From contig NC_134027.1 of the NCBI RefSeq assembly GCF_964204645.1, positions 10,404,485 through 10,468,484 of the forward strand: a stretch of 64,000 nucleotides of DNA, written 5' to 3'. A model generated the notes under the pieces. That model searched no databases and was not told where the DNA came from. It was given only the letters and a program-made list of their open reading frames with translations. The translations under genes were made by a program, and so were the position numbers. Shown one piece after another: positions 34,101 to 45,600 of this stretch (position 1 is the first letter of the stretch; every line of letters starts with the position of its first letter). Source of the stretch: Tubulanus polymorphus. Taxonomy: Eukaryota; Nemertea; Palaeonemertea; Tubulaniformes; Tubulanidae.

Positions 34101-36823
34101 CCATCATCATTTCTCTACACGCCGATTCGGAGTTACATTAAGCCGTGTTTTGCAGTGATTCACCGAGCACTTGCAGCTCGAACGCGGCATAGCGCGGCGC
34201 AGCGCACCGAGCAGAGCGCGGTTTTATGACATGTCTGGAGAGATGATTATGGCTAATGTTTAATTGACTCCATTTCAAATCCGCTGTGTTTAGAACTCAA
34301 AATAATCATCGATCATTTTATTTCATATGTCGACGACGACGACAACGACGACATGATATAATGAAACATTGACGTCTGATTTTGATTTCACCGGTGACGA
34401 ATGCGGCAACGTCGCCAAGAAATCAAGAAAAATGTCGAATTCTTTTTCTAGCAATAACAAAATGATTATATTAATTTGCTTTTTTTCATCTTTTCTGCAA
34501 CGACTTTTTTCGAACATGTTTTTTTTTTCGGTTTCGAGCTGTATGAAGTAATACCAAAGTATTATCGTATCAACGTCCGGACTAAAAAACTTGAAGAAAC
34601 AATGCTGATTCACCAATCAAAGCGCTCATGCATAAAAACGCATTCGAGTCAATGAATGGAATTTTTGGCTTATTTAGTTTTTTGACAATGATCATCGCAA
34701 ATTATGGCTTATAACAAAATTGGCTGGCTAATATGGGCTCTCCTCAATTCTTAAATGGTGTTATGTCCCATAAATATAAAATAGCGATGTTCAGAATTTA
34801 AATCGAAGTTTGATTTTCTGCATCTAATTATTCCCTAATTCGCGATGATTTAGATGATAATACAGGGGTGTTTATCTAGGTATTCTTACCCCGGGAGCCG
34901 TGAATACGAATGATATAGCATAAAACGATTATCTCTTTTCTAAAATAGAGAATAAAAATGTACCTTGAGGTTGGGGACTCGCTTGTGGTGGTGTCCAGGG
35001 TGATTTTCCGTACGACGGATCTGCAATAGTGAAAAGATCAGAATTGTGATAAAACCATAATTGGAATATCATTAGTAAAATAGAATTCCGGGATTCGAAT
35101 TCATCGAGAAATAACAAACCAAAATTGTTTTTGGTTTCTCTCATGATGAATTTCGTCCGAACTTCGAAAATGTCAGAAAATTAATATTTTAATTATAAAC
35201 TGTGGGGTTTGCTCATGAAGTCTGAGGACTGAGATTGATATCAGTCTACCAGTCAAATTGTTACAACTGTTTATATCTTCGAGTTCATTTTGGCAGTAAG
35301 AAATGCGAAAATGCACAATTCACTCCAATTACAATTACAATTAGTTTATTTACTCCACAATTATACAATTGCACGGAGCAGAAAATAATCTAAAATATAC
35401 ATTGCAACATTTAACATTAGAAATGTATTAAACATTTACGTATGTACAACGCCAGTTTTTTAAGGGTTTGGCAATTTGAGTTGAACAGATTATACAACTT
35501 TACATCATTGGGGAATCTCCAATAACGCTCCGGGATGTATCTAGCTCTGGATTCCTAGAAGTACGGGCAGACGAGTAATAAGTGATATTCATCCCCCACC
35601 GCCTCTAAATCACACTTTTGGCACAGCCTATTCGAATACGACTTTGCAAACATCCGATCAGATGGAAAATGATAATCGCGATAGCCGAACTTCTTAATTT
35701 GTCAACGATGGATTAATGGGCTGTTAAGGGTTGTATTACAAGCTTTTTCACTCGATGGCAAACATTCTAGTTGACAACATTGCATCAATTTCGTCCTTGA
35801 AAACTGACCTGGTCATAAGATAGCCGAGATCAAACTCAATAAAATCTACGCGGCATATGCCCTTGTTTATATTGGTTCCGATCGAAACCTCGGTAACTCG
35901 TGTGTGTGTTTGCTCGTTCGCTCCCCGGCAAGCTTCATTATTCTCGACTTAAAACAAATTTCGGAATAAAATTCGCCATCATTACGTGTTTGCTTGCAAA
36001 TTTCGGCCATATGCTGCCGAGTTTTACCCCCGAAAAGAGATCGGGTTTAACGTTTTGTGCAGTTTAATGAAATCAACGGATTATGGAAAATACCAACGGT
36101 CGACGAAATGGAATATTTTCCCACGAAAGACTAGTAATAAATTTAAATTGATCGTACATTCATTGATTTGGTTTCGGAATTTTACTTTCACGATGTTTAT
36201 TTCACGTGCTAATGCATTCAGTACGCCGCTTATTCAAACAACGAAGGTCATGTATGCGGAATATTAATAAAACGACACAATTAAAAAGAAAACGGAAAAC
36301 AGTTACCGACTAGGATGGTTTAATTAACCAATTAATGAGAGCGGGAATGCGAGAAAATATTCATATATGCGTTATTGATTGAGATTATCGTGAAACCACG
36401 CGTCATCATCAAATTGAAATGTTTACTTTCTGACCATTTATCCATGGCGGATGCATAAATTTGAGCAGAACGGGTCAAACACGGTGTTTTCCCAGGTATA
36501 TAGATTTTTTTGATATTTCAATGAAAAATTCATTCATAAGTATTTGGGCATTACATACAGTAATTTCTGGCAGACGCCAAAACAATTAATAACGATTTGA
36601 ATTGTGGTTAGTTTCATCATTGATACTATCAAGATCACTATCAGAAAATTTTTGAACACGGAGCATGGGTGTCGAAACTCTCTAACCCCTTGGATCCACC
36701 CCAGTTATCAGTAGAGCGTTTTTAAAAATGAATCGAAGATTTCTTACCTGGAAACATCATACCTGATAGACCTCCGAAGGTACATGCCCGATAGTAGTCC
36801 TGTTGTTTCATCCCTTGCATCAT
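27600..36823 (-). CDS. erg: ETS transcription factor, ERG/FLI1/FEV subfamily, 4 exons, 246 aa
   Basis: Joined CDS (minus): 36823-36748, 35020-34964, 30427-30350, 28129-27600, total 741 nt. Every intron is phase 1. Residues 1-70 are a short Pro/Ser/Gly-rich N-terminus. The ETS domain spans about 75-157, with [11 protein letters not shown], the Trp78/Trp96/Trp115 core, [13 protein letters not shown] and recognition-helix Arg131 and Arg134 in [25 protein letters not shown] and a tail ending SPLGSYYT are typical of ERG/FLI1. No Pointed domain is present, so the architecture and length resemble FEV (238 aa) while the domain sequence looks more ERG-like. It is inferred to be a nuclear DNA-binding regulator of GGAA sites. 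Met129 replaces the usual Leu. A TATA/CCAAT promoter lies upstream. Longer isoforms that skip exon 1 are possible. Confidence 0.95.
28130..30349 (-). other. ETS intron 3
   Basis: No internal gene. Contains one member of a two-copy repeat at 29585-29690 (see 54245-54365). The segment 28660-28920 is CpG-rich and lacks repeats, making it a candidate intronic enhancer. Confidence 0.5.
29585..29690. repeat. Dispersed repeat pair, copy A
   Basis: TTGGTGTCCCTTGCAAACCC, CCGCCGGGA and GGGTTTGATTTTGAAATCGG also occur, inverted, at 54245-54365. Function and class unknown. Confidence 0.7.
30350..30427 (-). CDS. erg: ETS gene, exon 3
   Basis: 78 nt, acceptor TTCGCAG|GTTA and donor CAAG|GTATGT, phase 1 at both ends. 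Encodes residues 45-70 ([13 protein letters not shown] to FSSWRPQ). It is a low-complexity linker. Skipping either exon 2 or exon 3 would keep the frame. Confidence 0.88.
32268..32494. mobile_element. MITE with GGGCGGATC-type ends
   Basis: The left end GGGCGGAGGTAGGGTCTGAC and the inverse of the right end, GGGCGGATCCGAGGGG, match each other and the element at 51617-51852. The centre is short and noncoding. Confidence 0.65.
33364..33425. repeat. Short dispersed repeat, copy A
   Basis: ACTAGCGAACCTGGCGGATG, AGTGGAATCATCG and TTGCCACAG recur in the same order at 63740-63800. A partial inverted repeat (TCATAGAAT/ATTCTATGA) follows at 33436-33580. Confidence 0.55.
34964..35020 (-). CDS. erg: ETS gene, exon 2
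   Basis: 57 nt, acceptor TATTGCAG|ATCC and donor CAAG|GTACAT, phase 1 at both ends. Encodes residues 26-44, [19 protein letters not shown], a proline-rich linker like the small alternative exons of ERG/FLI1 genes. Confidence 0.88.
35325..35704 (-). mobile_element. 5'-truncated LINE, C-terminal end and 3' tail
   Basis: Minus-strand frame from about 35695 to the stop at 35419-35417 encodes [15 protein letters not shown], then CQKC followed by [12 protein letters not shown]. This is the CxxC-H-CP zinc knuckle typical of the C-terminus of non-LTR retrotransposon ORF2 proteins. One in-frame TAG follows PYF, so the copy is dead. The noncoding tail ends in AAATAAACTAATTGTAATTG, a typical LINE 3' microsatellite. 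It sits in ETS intron 1, in the same orientation as the gene. Confidence 0.8.
35705..36747 (-). other. ETS intron 1, remainder
   Basis: The plus-strand open frame at 35986-36267 has no recognised domain. No further exon is supported here. Confidence 0.45.
36748..36823 (-). CDS. erg: ETS gene, exon 1 (start codon)
   Basis: 76 nt of coding sequence, [11 protein letters not shown] to GLSGMMFP plus one base, donor CCAG|GTAAGA. An in-frame TAA lies eight codons upstream and no AG acceptor lies between it and the ATG pair. Translation in the ETS frame must therefore start here for any transcript that contains this exon. Confidence 0.85.
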
Positions 36824-37042
36824 CAGTAGATGCGGCGGGCGACGTTAGAAAATGCGGTTCAACCGGTTATTCACTTGCCTCTGGTATAGTTCCCCTTATT
36901 TCGTAAACAAGCGAACCATTGAATCACCGATATGAGGATGCGGAAACCAAAATCAAAAATCATTCACTTCCGAATTTTCAGGAATTGACTTTGTGCTCTT
37001 ACACGAAATATATACATAAATTCTGTGCATTTTACGTTGGCG

Positions 37043-37119
37043 CTTTTATAAGCTCAGCGACAGACGACCGCGAATGGACCAATCGCTGAGCGTGTGGATT
37101 AATTATGCTCGGTGATTGG
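37043..37119 (-). promoter_or_regulatory. TATA/CCAAT core promoter of the ETS gene
   Basis: TATAAAAG lies at 37050-37043 on the minus strand, about 220 nt before the start codon. GCCAATCAC carries a CCAAT box at 37119-37115, and a second, inverted CCAAT lies at 37079-37083. A 9-bp inverted repeat, GCTCAGCGA/TCGCTGAGC, spans 37052-37091, directly upstream of the TATA box. Transcription is predicted to begin near 37015. The motifs are seen directly; promoter function is inferred. Confidence 0.6.
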
Positions 37120-37139
37120 CTTAAGTAGGCGGTCGTTCT

Positions 37140-38280
37140 GGATACGCGCGCATACACCGACTAACCATTCCTGAAACTCGTTCGTTTACAGAATGTGCAT
37201 AAATAACCCCAAAAATGAACGATCCCGTTTGTAAAAATTAGATAAAAAAATTAAATGCGAATTGTCCTTCTGAAAATTCATAATCATTCTCTGCACGATT
37301 TGGCTTAATTTCAAGTCTACGCGTTTGTAGTTATATTCTTACTTATCTATGGGGGAATGATTTGGTTTAAAGAAATTGATGTGCACTTTTCTTCGTAATT
37401 TTTATGGCTCCGAATGACCAGTAAACATCCACAGTAGAAAATATCAAAGAATGAGCGGAGTACAGACTTTCGGAGGCTCTATTAAACAGATAAAGAACTA
37501 AATTTGTGTTACAGCATTTCATAGGGATTTACAGCAGATTAAACAAGGTTGAAGGTACACGTCAGAAATGCGATTGGTAATTAAAAGGAGCATGACAGTA
37601 ATATTCGTCAATTTTTTCGGGTATTTCGGGAGGAAGTTGGAATCTCTAACAAGGTAGCGCGCGGCGCGTGCGTCCGTGCGATGCGACTGTCGAGCATTGC
37701 ATTATCCCACGGGACTCGATAATCTACAGTGGTACGTCGATTACGTATTGTTTGTGACGTTTGATTTTTAAATTACGCCACACCGAAAATATAAACGTAA
37801 CGCGATTAAAGCATACGTTTTATGTCGACTGTCGGGGGAGGAAAGTGCCACGAGGAACATGCAGACCCAACACGGACAGCACCGACACGTGTCCGCGCAG
37901 TTCTTGGGAAAATCAAACTTTTGCCAAACATAAGTGCATCGGTGCACGAGAATCGCTCAAAACTTGCTTCCCGTCTCATGTCTGAAATCCGCTTTTGTTT
38001 AAACGCGCATGTATTTTTCATATTTTCAAGTGGGCTCGTCGCGTGCGATCATATGCTGGTCATGTTCAGCCCATTGTGCGCCTACTCTTACTAAAGCTAA
38101 CTAAAGTTAATTTCGAGCGTATTAGCGATTTCGGGATTATTAAAATGCGTTTGTTGGTTTTATCCTCTATTCGGATCCCACGCGCCTTCCAGAATATAAT
38201 GACCGTCTGCAACAGTCAGTGCCTAGATACGGACGTACAGTAACGACCAACAGTTCGAGTTGCTTTGTATGATAGTTTAA
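37140..38280. other. Upstream flank of the ETS gene
   Basis: No gene. CpG-rich stretch at 37650-37700 and several overlapping non-family frames at 37761-38243. Proximal regulatory DNA is likely by position only. Confidence 0.4.
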
Positions 38281-38422
38281 GCTAAAAAATGATATCTTGT
38301 TTCTCCTTTCGGCTAAGCTTAAAGGTTGACCCGGCCGTATAGAAATGAACTGATTTCAAATTTTATTGCGTTTTATAAATGACTATAGGATGTTTAGGAG
38401 AAACAAGGTACCATCTTTTAGC
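38281..38422. mobile_element. Foldback MITE
   Basis: GATATCTTGTTTCTCCT (38291-38307) pairs with the arm ending at 38422 (inverse GGTACCTTGTTTCTCCT). The inner sequence AATCAGTTCATTTCTATA (minus strand) and GCCGGGTCAAC recur at 58470-58600. Confidence 0.65.
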
Positions 38423-41400
38423 ATTAGCCCTCGCAGAACCGGGCTTTTAAGTGCGATCAAATAGATATTATGGATTGTTTCAAGGCTAACCGATTAATGT
38501 AAACATCTTATTTTAGAATATACGCCCGGATTTCACCATCGATTTTCGAAATTCACGCGGTACTAGATCCGCGAAAATCCCCCATCAAAATTTCCCAGAT
38601 TGACTGAAGAAACATGAAAATCAGTTAGAAAACAAAGCTATTTGGTATTAAACTATCTTAAAAAATGGCAATAAGAGACATATGGTGGGGCAGCCATGTT
38701 TTCTTGAAGTGTCAGCGATCATCGGAACTCACTAAGGGACTCCAGGTCTTTCCATATACCAAAGTGTTTCATAATATTTCAAAAGCTAAGTCAAAGAAAC
38801 AGTGGCAGATGAAAGGTTTTGTAGTATAATGAATATGCAGTCGACCACGAATTACCGAGATGATGGGGTCTGTATCCACGGGAAATACACCGTCAGTTTG
38901 TACATACAGGTGGGCCTAGGTTGTGGACGCACGAGATTTCGTCCTCGTTAAAAGGTCGTAAACTGCCCCGGTGCGCCCGATCGGCTTCGGTCGGTCGACG
39001 CACGTCATTGCTTAACAACCAGCGTAGATCGTCATTTTATAGCCGTAATCGTACGCGCTAAATGATTATGGAACTAATATCGGAGGATTTTATAACTTTT
39101 CGAGTCGGCTGGTGAAATATTCAATAACGCACCATTCTCGATTGACACGAGTCTCCACACGACCGAGGCAGTATCCGACTGTGGTTTATTGGTCCCTGCA
39201 TCGTCGACTTAATGTACGTACGCTCAGATTTTTATGCGGACGTTCGTTAAACCTACAAAAGCAAATGTTTTTCGACAATAATTCAGCCAAGGCTGAGATA
39301 TCAATTAATTAAGAATAATCAAACGGCAAATTTGAAAGAATATCATAGTTTTCCATAACGAAATAACAATTCTGTAATGTTGTTGTTAGAAAGGAGAACA
39401 ACTCAGTGGAGAGAGTCCTATAGATAATCGGCTTATTGACACGTACGATCATAATGAAAAGAAATGGAAAGAGAGGCGAAAACCTCACTGAACCTTAAAG
39501 GTCTGTAGTGAATTGTAGCCACAATATTCATATCTATTCAGTTCCAATTGATGGACTACAACCCATCAGTCTATTCACACGCATAGGAATTAGGAGAAAA
39601 AAACGATTAGTTGTACTTTTGAGTATAGAAGCTGAACTGATTTTTAGCCGCTCCCCGATAACACTGCCACCATTGCGCTGACGTCATGCCGCCGTTATTG
39701 GCGGCTGTGTGTGGTTTCATATATCAATAACTGCATCGTCGAAGCCGTGATTTTACGGTGAAATTGAGATTGAAAGCCGCGACGATTGAAATTGGTCAAT
39801 ATCAAGGTAATAACGACCGTCGACTGCGTGTTTATATACGATCATGTCGTCAATGGAGCCGGTTAATTTGACCGTATTTACACTCGATCCGAAACGGGAA
39901 GGAAAGCTTTATGGAGTATTGCCGGACCGTCAAGATAAAATTGATGAAACTAATAGTAGTGCCTGGTTGCAGTAAACAATCCCTAGCGGTTGCGTTAGCT
40001 CGGTTTCCTGTGCCTCTTCCCCTAAACCAATATGGTTAAGCGACGAAGGAAACGGGCTCAGAATTCATTTAAGTGACTACACAATACGGATTTTCCGCGA
40101 CACGCCAGATAAAAAGTCGTAAAAGCGAGTGTCAATAACATGTTTGCCCGGGCGAAATGCATCAAGAAACCGAAGACAAAAGAAGTTTATTTGATTCGTG
40201 GCTCGAATGAAAAAACTCGTCAATCAAAACGACACGTTCCGTATCAAAAAATCGTTCCAGCGTCCGCCCCACGATTTTTCTGAATGCTACTTATATTCTA
40301 TGGTCGAGTCTTTATGTGAGCAAATCGGTAGTTACAGATGATTTGAAGAAAATTTGAAATAAAATGACGCCTATAGCAAAATGAGCACACACGCGTTTGT
40401 TTAAAGAATGGGTCTTTGTACCGTACTATATTTCACCGAGCCTTGTCGAATGAGCGTATTATAAATCTTTCGATTGCATTTTAATGGCCTACCTTTCAAA
40501 GAATTAGAGACTCTTGAAAAAGGATATCTATTAAATCATTTGCTGCTGTACTGACGATTGTTCTTTTTGGTCGTCGTCAAACGAAACGCCCTTGAACTCG
40601 ATATAGAGTCCTCACAAAAAAGAATGATGCTCGACACGTGCCTCAAAAAGTGGCTCGTGAAGTTTTTAAGAATCTCTTGACATCCGTAAAAACAAGTTAG
40701 TTTCTGCCTAACTGGGCTCAATTAGGCGACAATGGGGCACTTGTTGTCATTCGCTTATAGCCCAGATAAAATCCGGCCATAAATGCTTTAACAAAAAAGG
40801 TCTATTTATTTCCATTTTTGTACAACTTCTTAAAACGACCAAAAATCACCTTCTGTCCAAAAAATCTTTCTTTCGTCGACAACAAAGGGTTAACGATTCA
40901 TTTGCATAAACTTCTATGTTCTCAATTTTCACAGGGAGTTATGACATTCTCATAATACGTAGAGTCCAATATTGAGGACGGATATCCCATAATTAGATAT
41001 AAAACCAGAAGACATTATTTTATATCGTGGAAAGATCGAGAATTAGGGATTTCGTTCTATGTACATTATTCAAATCAGCGGAAGCGAGCGTGAGATAGAG
41101 CCGAGATGCAGCGAACCGCGGAAATGTCGGAAGGATGTTCTTCTCGCAGTCTCCGTCGTTGACCGGATTAACTAAGCCCAGCTAGATCCGTATCGGAGCG
41201 GTTGCATTTCCCCGAACAGTCCCGGGACTTCCTCGCCCCTGGTGCTTACCTATTACGGCCGCAAATAGCATTGGAAATAGAGGAAATCACTATTTCCCCG
41301 TGATATCTCAATATAGCCGCGTGGCAGTCACTCTGTTATTATATAGAGTAATTGACGCGTCGCGGGAGACGCTGGAATACATGGAAACGCACTTGGCGTT

Positions 41401-41611
41401 ACGTGTACGCCTATCAAATATTTCAATTCTCTAAACTAATGACTTTATCGATTCCTGTGATAAATGTGATCAAAGAATCCGCTATACGTTCTGGCGTGCG
41501 CGACTATAACGGTCGTTAAAAGTTCATACGGTCATAAATTAAACTCGACATAGATTCGTACGATACACGTACAAAATACCGACTCAAACTGTTCAGCTTT
41601 TACAATTTATT
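38423..41611. other. Intergenic, nothing recognised
   Basis: Unique-looking sequence with CpG-rich blocks (38930-39260, 41090-41250). No Pointed-domain or other exon could be recognised on either strand. Confidence 0.35.
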
Positions 41612-43365
41612 CAATAAAGAAGTTTCCAGTTTCTAGGCGTCATTTTGTGGCGGTACCTCGAGGTCCCTGTTGTTGCGATAATTTGCGCTCAATTTTAAAA
41701 CATAAGTTTAGATTGAATATCATATAGTTCTGCAGTCCCTTGCTCGACGAAATCAATTTATACACCATTTTAAAGGAAATGAAATGCAGATATTTGCTGG
41801 CGATTTTTGGAATTTATGAACGCAACAATTGAGAACAGTGACGATGTGAAACCAAGGACCGCATATCTTAACCGTGCGTAAAAGAAATCGCAATATTTAT
41901 TAATTTTAAAATATCTAAGTATCTCTTAAAGCTATATTTCCAATTTTCACAGAGGTTAAAGAGGGTTATTTGCAGTTAAAGCATGCGTTGAATTTTTAAA
42001 AATATCTTTCCTGACGACTGATCTGTACCCGCTTGAGTTTGAGATTACGCGCAAAAGGGGTCTCCCACTGCGCATCGCCATTTCACTGAACATTGAGATT
42101 TGTGAAAAGAAATCGCAAAAATAAGATTTTATACTGGTTTGTAATTATCAATATTGCTTCTGATGGTTATATATTACCTTTATTTTCGTATGGTTGAAAA
42201 TGGACTTTAAGTGTTTTGATGAATTCGAGTTTTGTAGCGTTGGGAAATTAAAGGATTTCTTGTTAGAGTGGGGACTTTCTGTGTTGGTTGCAAATGTGGC
42301 CTAGTTGAGAACCTAATTTGCGTTTCAACCGAATGTACCACTCATGGTTGGACACTAGAAAAAAAATCTAAGTTTTTATATATTTTTGAATATGCGGCGC
42401 AGCTGAAAGTTGCCGAACTGGACGTTGACCCCCTAAAACAGAATATCAAATGGGGGACAGATATGAACCCCTTTAAATATTATATTGGAATTTTATATCA
42501 GTAAGGTTTTCTGGTCGATGTTTTCCAGCAAGAAGGTTGAGATTCATTAAATTCATCGTATGATCCCAGAATGAGGGATTACCAGAGAGAGATATGTGTT
42601 AAATATGTCCTAAGCGTTTAAATTGACTGGCACATTTCACCATCGACTCTAAAACGTTTGATTTCACCGAACACAAAATCGGCGCTAGGCTGGACGGGCT
42701 GTATACGACAATTCCTCAACTGGGCCGTTCACACTTCAATAGCGGGACAAACCGGATCCCGGAACCAGATTAACGAATTGCTCCCGCCAAAATACGGTAC
42801 AAAGAAGATATGGATTATCATCTCAAAGTATCCCCATGGAAAATGTGAAGAAATCAAATTGCATTTAAAAATTTCTTGTCGCAAATCTCAATGTTCAGTG
42901 AAATTGCAATGCGCAGTGGGAGACCCCTTTTGCGCGTAATCTCAAACTCAAGCGGGTACAGATCAGTCGTCAGGAAAGATATTTTAAAAAATTCAACGCA
43001 GGCTTTAACTGCAAATAACCCTCTTTAACCTCTGTGAAAATATAGCTTTAAGAGATACTTAGATATTTTAAAATTAATAAATATTGCGATTTCTTTTACG
43101 CACGGTTAAGATATGCGGTCCTTGGTTTCACATCGTCACTGTTCTCAATTGTTGCGTTCAAAAATTCCAAGAATCGCCAGCAAATATCTGCATTTCATTT
43201 CCTTTAAAATGGTGTGTAAATTGATTTCGTCGAGCAAAGGACTGCAGAACTATATGATATTCAATCTAAACTTATGTTTTAAAAATGAGCGCAAATTATC
43301 GCAACAATGGGGACCTCGAGGGACCGCCACAAAATGGCGCCTAGAAACTGGAAACTTCTTTATTG
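41612..43365. mobile_element. 1.75-kb inverted repeat with ~500-bp arms
   Basis: Left arm 41612-42113 and right arm 42871-43365 are inverse copies with only scattered differences, roughly 97 percent identical by eye, plus a 7-bp insertion in the left arm near 41940. The outer ends read CAATAAAGAAGTTTCC. A 757-bp spacer holds two unrecognised frames (42268-42504; 42658-42939 runs into the right arm). No clear target duplication was seen. It could be a long-TIR transposon or a recent inverted duplication. Confidence 0.9.
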
Positions 43366-43479
43366 CGTTAAAAATATCGATGGGAACTTTTATGAAAATC
43401 ACAACCGGAGGAGTTGCAATATTCATAATAATGTTTTAACCATGAACCATATATGACGAATATAGTCCTCGGTGGAACG

Positions 43480-43524
43480 TTGGAGTAATCATTTGACAAT
43501 GGGTGAGTCAAATGATTACTCCAA
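43480..43524. repeat. Perfect 18-bp hairpin
   Basis: TTGGAGTAATCATTTGAC and its exact inverse are separated by a 9-nt loop. It lies just outside the large inverted repeat. Confidence 0.9.
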
Positions 43525-45244
43525 GGTGGACCTAAACCCAGGCACCGATGAATTCATGTGAGGTAGTTGAGTGTTTTTGGGTGTCCTCATTTGGAGATAT
43601 CAAGACATGAAATATGTTTTCCAAAGAGAGCCTCTACGCACTTAAGAGCTTGATAAATTATAGTATTTCGAATAGGAAGTTGCGGGCCGTCAGTATGGCG
43701 TTAGTACCAATCGCGTCCTCGGTTAAGGGACATTATTCGCTGGCTGCCTTTCGGTGCTTTTGCACGCGTATCTACCAAATAGAAAGAATAGAAAAAATCT
43801 ACGCCGAAATTATATATATGTATGTATATATATCCGTTCGTAAGTCAAACGTAATATGTCAAACGTAATATCTAAGTAAAGCTGAGTATCAAGTAATCCA
43901 ATACTTGCTTAATAAAACGGGCACGTGTTCCCACCCGTTACAGCCTACTAATGGGTTTCAAGTGCGCCAGATATTAACAACACCTCGTCTATGTACGTTC
44001 CATATACTTAAGTTACCGGAAGTCACGTGGAAGCATCGGACGAGTATAGCAGAAAACGGAAACAAGAAGAGATGTAGGTAGATTCCAGACTGCAAACAAG
44101 CCGGCACTCGGAGCCAGGAAACTGACTACTAAAATTCTGACATCGAGTGTCCAATTGATTGTTTTAACATTACTGACATCTTTTCGGATGCTGGAGAGGC
44201 AAGGCAAAAAGGCTCTTGATCCGCAGAGAGTAATTGACGAAAGCACGATCATCGTCGTGTGCGCATGAGCGAGCGACGCACAGCCGGAAGTGAATACTCA
44301 AACCTGGTTACGTTCGTATAATAAAACAGTACTGGAAAATTGGTTAATATGCAATAATGTGGAAATATAGTGGACGTTTTAATGAACCCGGAAAATGGTT
44401 CTTAACAATAGCACGCTAATTCAAAACCGTTAATTACAACTATTTTTCTTTGATTACTCCAAAGCGCGAGTAGCAGGCTTAGCAGGCAAGCCGTAATATT
44501 ATATAGTATAGGCGTCATGATAATTTTGGTCCAATTTCGGTTTATTGACTGTAAACTTAATTCGCTAAAGTGTAACTTGATATACGAGGTTATTTTTCAT
44601 CAGCATCAGTATTCAAATGTGGTATGAAGTTAATGTACTGTTTACTCAAGGTGCCATTGCGTGTCTTCAATGGTTACTAATCGAACACCCTATACCGCTG
44701 GTTTTATATGTTTTAGATGTCGATACGCCAGAGAACATGGCCATTAGTAACGATTATTGCGCCGACGCTATTGACTTTGCCATCCTTCTATCTATACTTA
44801 GCCAAATGCGAACGGAAGGAAACTTTCGTGTTACGGGGAAACTAGCAATTTCCATGTTCCTGAACAACGATTTTCTTCTCCTTGGTCCATCTAATGATTG
44901 TCGTTATTAGCGGGGCTTTCAGACTGACTTTTGGGGTTGAATAGACGCTAAATTGCGACCGCACGGCTACATTTCACTCGGCTAGTTAAGTCTTTATCGT
45001 TGACTGTACGGGTCATTAATTCTCGAGGTCTATTTTGCTAACAACCGCCATCTTACGAACGTATTATACGCGACGACGTGCACCCTACGGAAATATAAGT
45101 TTTCCGGTGTGACAGATCTTCACCGGACATCCTTTACCAAGTTACCAAATTGAGGCATTTCGAATCATGTTAGAGACTTATCTGATTCCAACGAGTTCGT
45201 ACGTCGGTTACAAAGATGTTTCGATCAAAACATTTCGACGCCTT
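43525..45244. other. Intergenic, nothing recognised
   Basis: Short AT repeat at 43808-43832. The frames at 44013-44252 and 44617-44910 do not resemble known proteins. Confidence 0.35.
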
Positions 45245-45600
45245 AAGACCGTAACAATAATATTTACTGATACCTAGTATGCGTTATATTAGGGGAGTCG
45301 ATGTCCACTACGTCATCAATATTGGCGTTTCAAAATAACAATTACAATTGTGTATTTTGACGTTCATTTTCTAATCAAATATATTTCATAAGCCTTATTT
45401 CATATTTGATAGATTCTAATGATACTTTTCGAGAATGTGCACCACGTCATCAATAAATCGGGGCTAGACTGGTTGCCGGTCAATTCAATTCAATAATCGA
45501 TATATTCAAATCAAAAATAACTTCATTGATCCTTAGTAGTGTATCATTTAAATTACATTATTCATTTTCGGCAATATTAAGCGAAATATTCCTAAAGGCG
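45245..45600 (+). repeat. CRE-bearing dispersed repeat, copy 4
   Basis: Full-length member. GATACCTAGTATGCGTTATA, CACTACGTCATCAATATTGG, a second CACCACGTCATCAATAAATC and GGGGCTAGACTGGTTGCCGG are all in order. Confidence 0.88.

Larger units (their letters stand above)
30428..34963 (-). other. ETS intron 2
   Basis: Long intron with a GGGCGGATC MITE (32268-32494), a CGACGA microsatellite (34331-34353) and a GC-rich patch at 34140-34225. No coding sequence other than the ETS exons is supported. Confidence 0.5.

Noticed and set aside
42268-42939. Two frames in the spacer of the large inverted repeat as a transposase
   Set aside because: No DDE, HTH or zinc-finger pattern is visible, and the second frame runs into the repeat arm.
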